From: Cylindrodendrum hubeiense
Lineage: Eukaryota; Ascomycota; Sordariomycetes; Hypocreales; Nectriaceae
Direction of reading: 5' to 3'
Assembly (NCBI GenBank): GCA_014621425.1
Contig: JAANBB010000595.1
Span: 1 to 20,917, forward strand
DNA length: 20,917 nucleotides
The translations under genes and the position numbers were made by a program. Below are positions 19,320 through 20,917 of this stretch, piece after piece. The notes below the pieces were generated by a model, which did no database searches, had not been told where the DNA came from, and saw nothing but the letters and a program-made list of their open reading frames with translations. Within the stretch, counting starts at the first letter, position 1. Every line of letters starts with the position of its first letter.

Positions 19320-20220
19320 CTACTCGGAAGCTCCCTGGGCAACCCTCCGGCGCACAAAGGTGGGCAGCGCAATTATAGGCCGCTTCTCGTTCTCGGGCAC
19401 GGGCGAACCGGCTGAATTAACCATACGTCTATCGGGCTTGCAGCAACAGCCCATGGCGGCGTGTAGCAGGAAAGCGATGTCGGTGCCCATGGCGGCGATC
19501 CACATAAAGACGAACATCTGGATGCCGATGTTCGCTTTAATGTTCAGTTGGTCCTGGGCCGTCAAGGCGATCTTGGCGGCAAAGCTGATGACGGTGGCGA
19601 TGACAGCAGCAAGGGTGACTACAATGCCGGCAATGGCACTGAGGAACGACAGCCCCAGGCTCCACCAACGAGTGCGGATAACGAGCGGGCTCATGAGCAT
19701 GAGGACGGTGTTGATGCAAATGCCGGCCATGAAGCAGCCGTACATGATCTGGGAGCCGATTCGGAGGATGGTGAGGACAGTGATGGCCTCGGATGGCAAG
19801 GCGATCTGGGCGCCGGAGAGAAGTTCGCTGACGAGGACCTCGACGGGGTTGAACCAGTAGAACTGCTCCGGGTGGGAGCAATGGGTGACGCCTCTAGAAG
19901 CAAACGACAGTCAGCGGGGATAATAATCACGACACAATTCAGGAAACGCACTCATCGTTGTAGCCCTCGCAAAAGTTCCAGATGCCGACCTGGTAAAAGT
20001 CGTGCAGACCCAAGCTCCGAGCGACCGAGTTGAGCAGGTTGGAGTTCTCGACGGAGATGGGGATGACTTGGGAGACGTCGAGCGAGAAGAAGTAGATGTC
20101 TGTGAGGATTTTGTTGTTGTAGGTGTTGCCGATGATGACGAGGACGAGGAAGGGGATGGTGATGAAGTAGAAGACGCTGGCGGCGATGGCCGTGTTGCGC
20201 CGTGTGTTGGCGGCGGCCAT
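19320..20220 (-). CDS. SUR7/PalI-family four-TM plasma membrane protein
   Basis: Model: exons 20220..19952 and 19893..19320, coding for 280 residues. The 58-nt intron has donor GTGCGT, branch CTGAC and acceptor TAG, and splits a codon in phase 2. Four hydrophobic segments are at about 12-31, 136-162, 169-197 and 213-238. The long loop between TM1 and TM2 holds the claudin-like SUR7 signature G-I-W81-N-F-C84-E-G, with a second Cys at C95. A Cys cluster right after TM4 (GCCCKPD, about 238-244) could be palmitoylated. The cytosolic C-terminal tail is short and basic. SUR7 proteins sit in eisosome-associated plasma-membrane domains; PalI proteins act in ambient pH sensing. Which branch this belongs to cannot be settled by eye; the short tail argues against classical PalI, which has a long one. 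Confidence 0.85.
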
Positions 20221-20917
20221 GGTTGTGGGTTGTTGGTTGTGGATTGTGGTGAAGATGGTTGATTGCGGTGTTGAGGTATAGAGATGTTCGCGGGGGGGGT
20301 GTTTGGTGGTGGTGGAGGGGAAACCCCAATCGCGAGGGTGTCGTCCGCAAGGTCAGAAGACGAAGTCAAAAGGTAGAACGGGTCATCCACACGCTCCAGG
20401 CGCTCTGTCGTCTGTCGTCAGGGTCGCTTTCCGTACGCACTCGGCAGCCCTCCAGAAGATACAACGAAAGATACAACGAAAGATGCAACGAATGATACAA
20501 CGAATGATACAAGGAAATGTACAAAGAAAATGTCGGTGGTGGCGACGGGGCCACGGCAGCAGTTAGTTATGGATCTCGAAGTCGCTGGCGCGGCGCAGCG
20601 CAGGTTTTACGAGCTGTTCGTCGAAGCTTGCCCAAGAAAAAGATGGGACGCACCGTCTTAGTCGCGGTGCCATTTCGTCATAACAGGAGAATCCCAATTC
20701 CAGGGATTCCGTTTTCGCCGGGGGCTCTCAGCTGGCGCCAGGGTCACCATGGCCGCCGCGGGTCCCACCCGTACGGCACTGGAGGGTGGCCGCTGGCTCC
20801 CACTGGACAGCGCCGGGACGACCGCTGGGGCAGATGGGCCCTAGCCCCGGCCCCCTGCAGTGCCGAGCATCAGCGGGTCCCATGCCCCTGCGAGACAGAA
20901 GCGTCCACCGCAGCCAA
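20221..20917. other. 5' flank of the SUR7-like gene, GC-rich to window end
   Basis: No supported gene in 697 bp. It holds a 12-bp minisatellite (20457-20528) and small inverted repeats at 20650-20670 (GCACCG / CGGTGC, 9-nt loop) and 20689-20709 (GAATCCC / GGGATTC, 7-nt loop). The last 180 bp are strongly GC-rich; short frames there stop within about 30 codons. Confidence 0.5.
20457..20528 (+). repeat. 12-bp minisatellite, six copies
   Basis: Six contiguous 12-mers of consensus AGATACAACGAA: copies 1 and 2 are identical, copies 3-5 differ at one or two positions, and copy 6 is more diverged. The array lies about 240 bp upstream of the SUR7-like start codon. Confidence 0.9.

Noticed and set aside
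19548..20033. Plus-strand 161-codon frame opposite the SUR7-like gene
   Set aside because: It covers the membrane-protein exons and intron on the other strand; the composition is acidic and repetitive and no domain is visible.
1..20917. Transposon, CRISPR, prophage, secondary-metabolite cluster or tRNA
   Set aside because: No transposase, repeat-spacer array, core synthase or cloverleaf was recognised on either strand.

Overview
The window is ordinary nuclear chromosomal DNA of a filamentous ascomycete, most likely a Sordariomycete and perhaps Hypocreales. The basis is short introns (47-101 nt, one of 423 nt) with GT..AG ends and internal CTAAC/CTGAC-like branch sites, compact gene spacing, and the gene set: an Mi-2/Mit1-type remodeller with a C-terminal conserved block, CSN3, a class II-like dihydroorotase and a SUR7/PalI-type protein. 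The order-level placement is inference only. I see no prophage, CRISPR array, transposase, rRNA, tRNA or biosynthetic cluster.

Eight protein-coding genes can be supported. From left to right: (1) the 5' part of a secreted, Cys-rich, Thr/Glu-stalked probable GPI-anchored wall protein on the minus strand, cut by the left edge; (2) an intronless minus-strand SpoU-type 2'-O-ribose methyltransferase resembling mitochondrial MRM1, with a long basic repeat-bearing N-terminal extension; (3) divergent from it, a five-exon, about 1603-residue CHD3/Mi-2 (Mit1-like) chromatin remodeller; (4) a four-exon CCCH zinc-finger protein; (5) convergent to it, a four-exon dihydroorotase (third step of pyrimidine synthesis); (6) divergent from that, COP9 signalosome subunit 3; (7) a secreted PLC-like phosphodiesterase with two dibasic processing sites and a duplicated 67-68 residue block in its pro-region; (8) convergent to it, a four-TM SUR7/PalI-family membrane protein.

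The genes do not form a pathway. They are a mix of housekeeping (rRNA modification, pyrimidine synthesis, COP9, heterochromatin remodelling) and surface or secreted functions (GPI protein, PLC-like protein, SUR7-like protein). Two divergent pairs (MRM1/mit1-like and URA4/CSN3) share intergenic promoters of about 450-580 bp, and two convergent pairs share 3' regions.

The most useful results are spliced gene models that single-frame reading misses: the true C-terminus of the remodeller lies in another frame and ends at 9871, the CCCH gene probably continues to 11952, and the dihydroorotase contains a 9-codon microexon. The least ordinary coding sequences are the PLC-like protein (Kex2-type sites flanking a duplicated proline-rich block) and the tandem 20-22 residue repeats in the MRM1-like protein. 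I did not find a convincing previously undescribed system.
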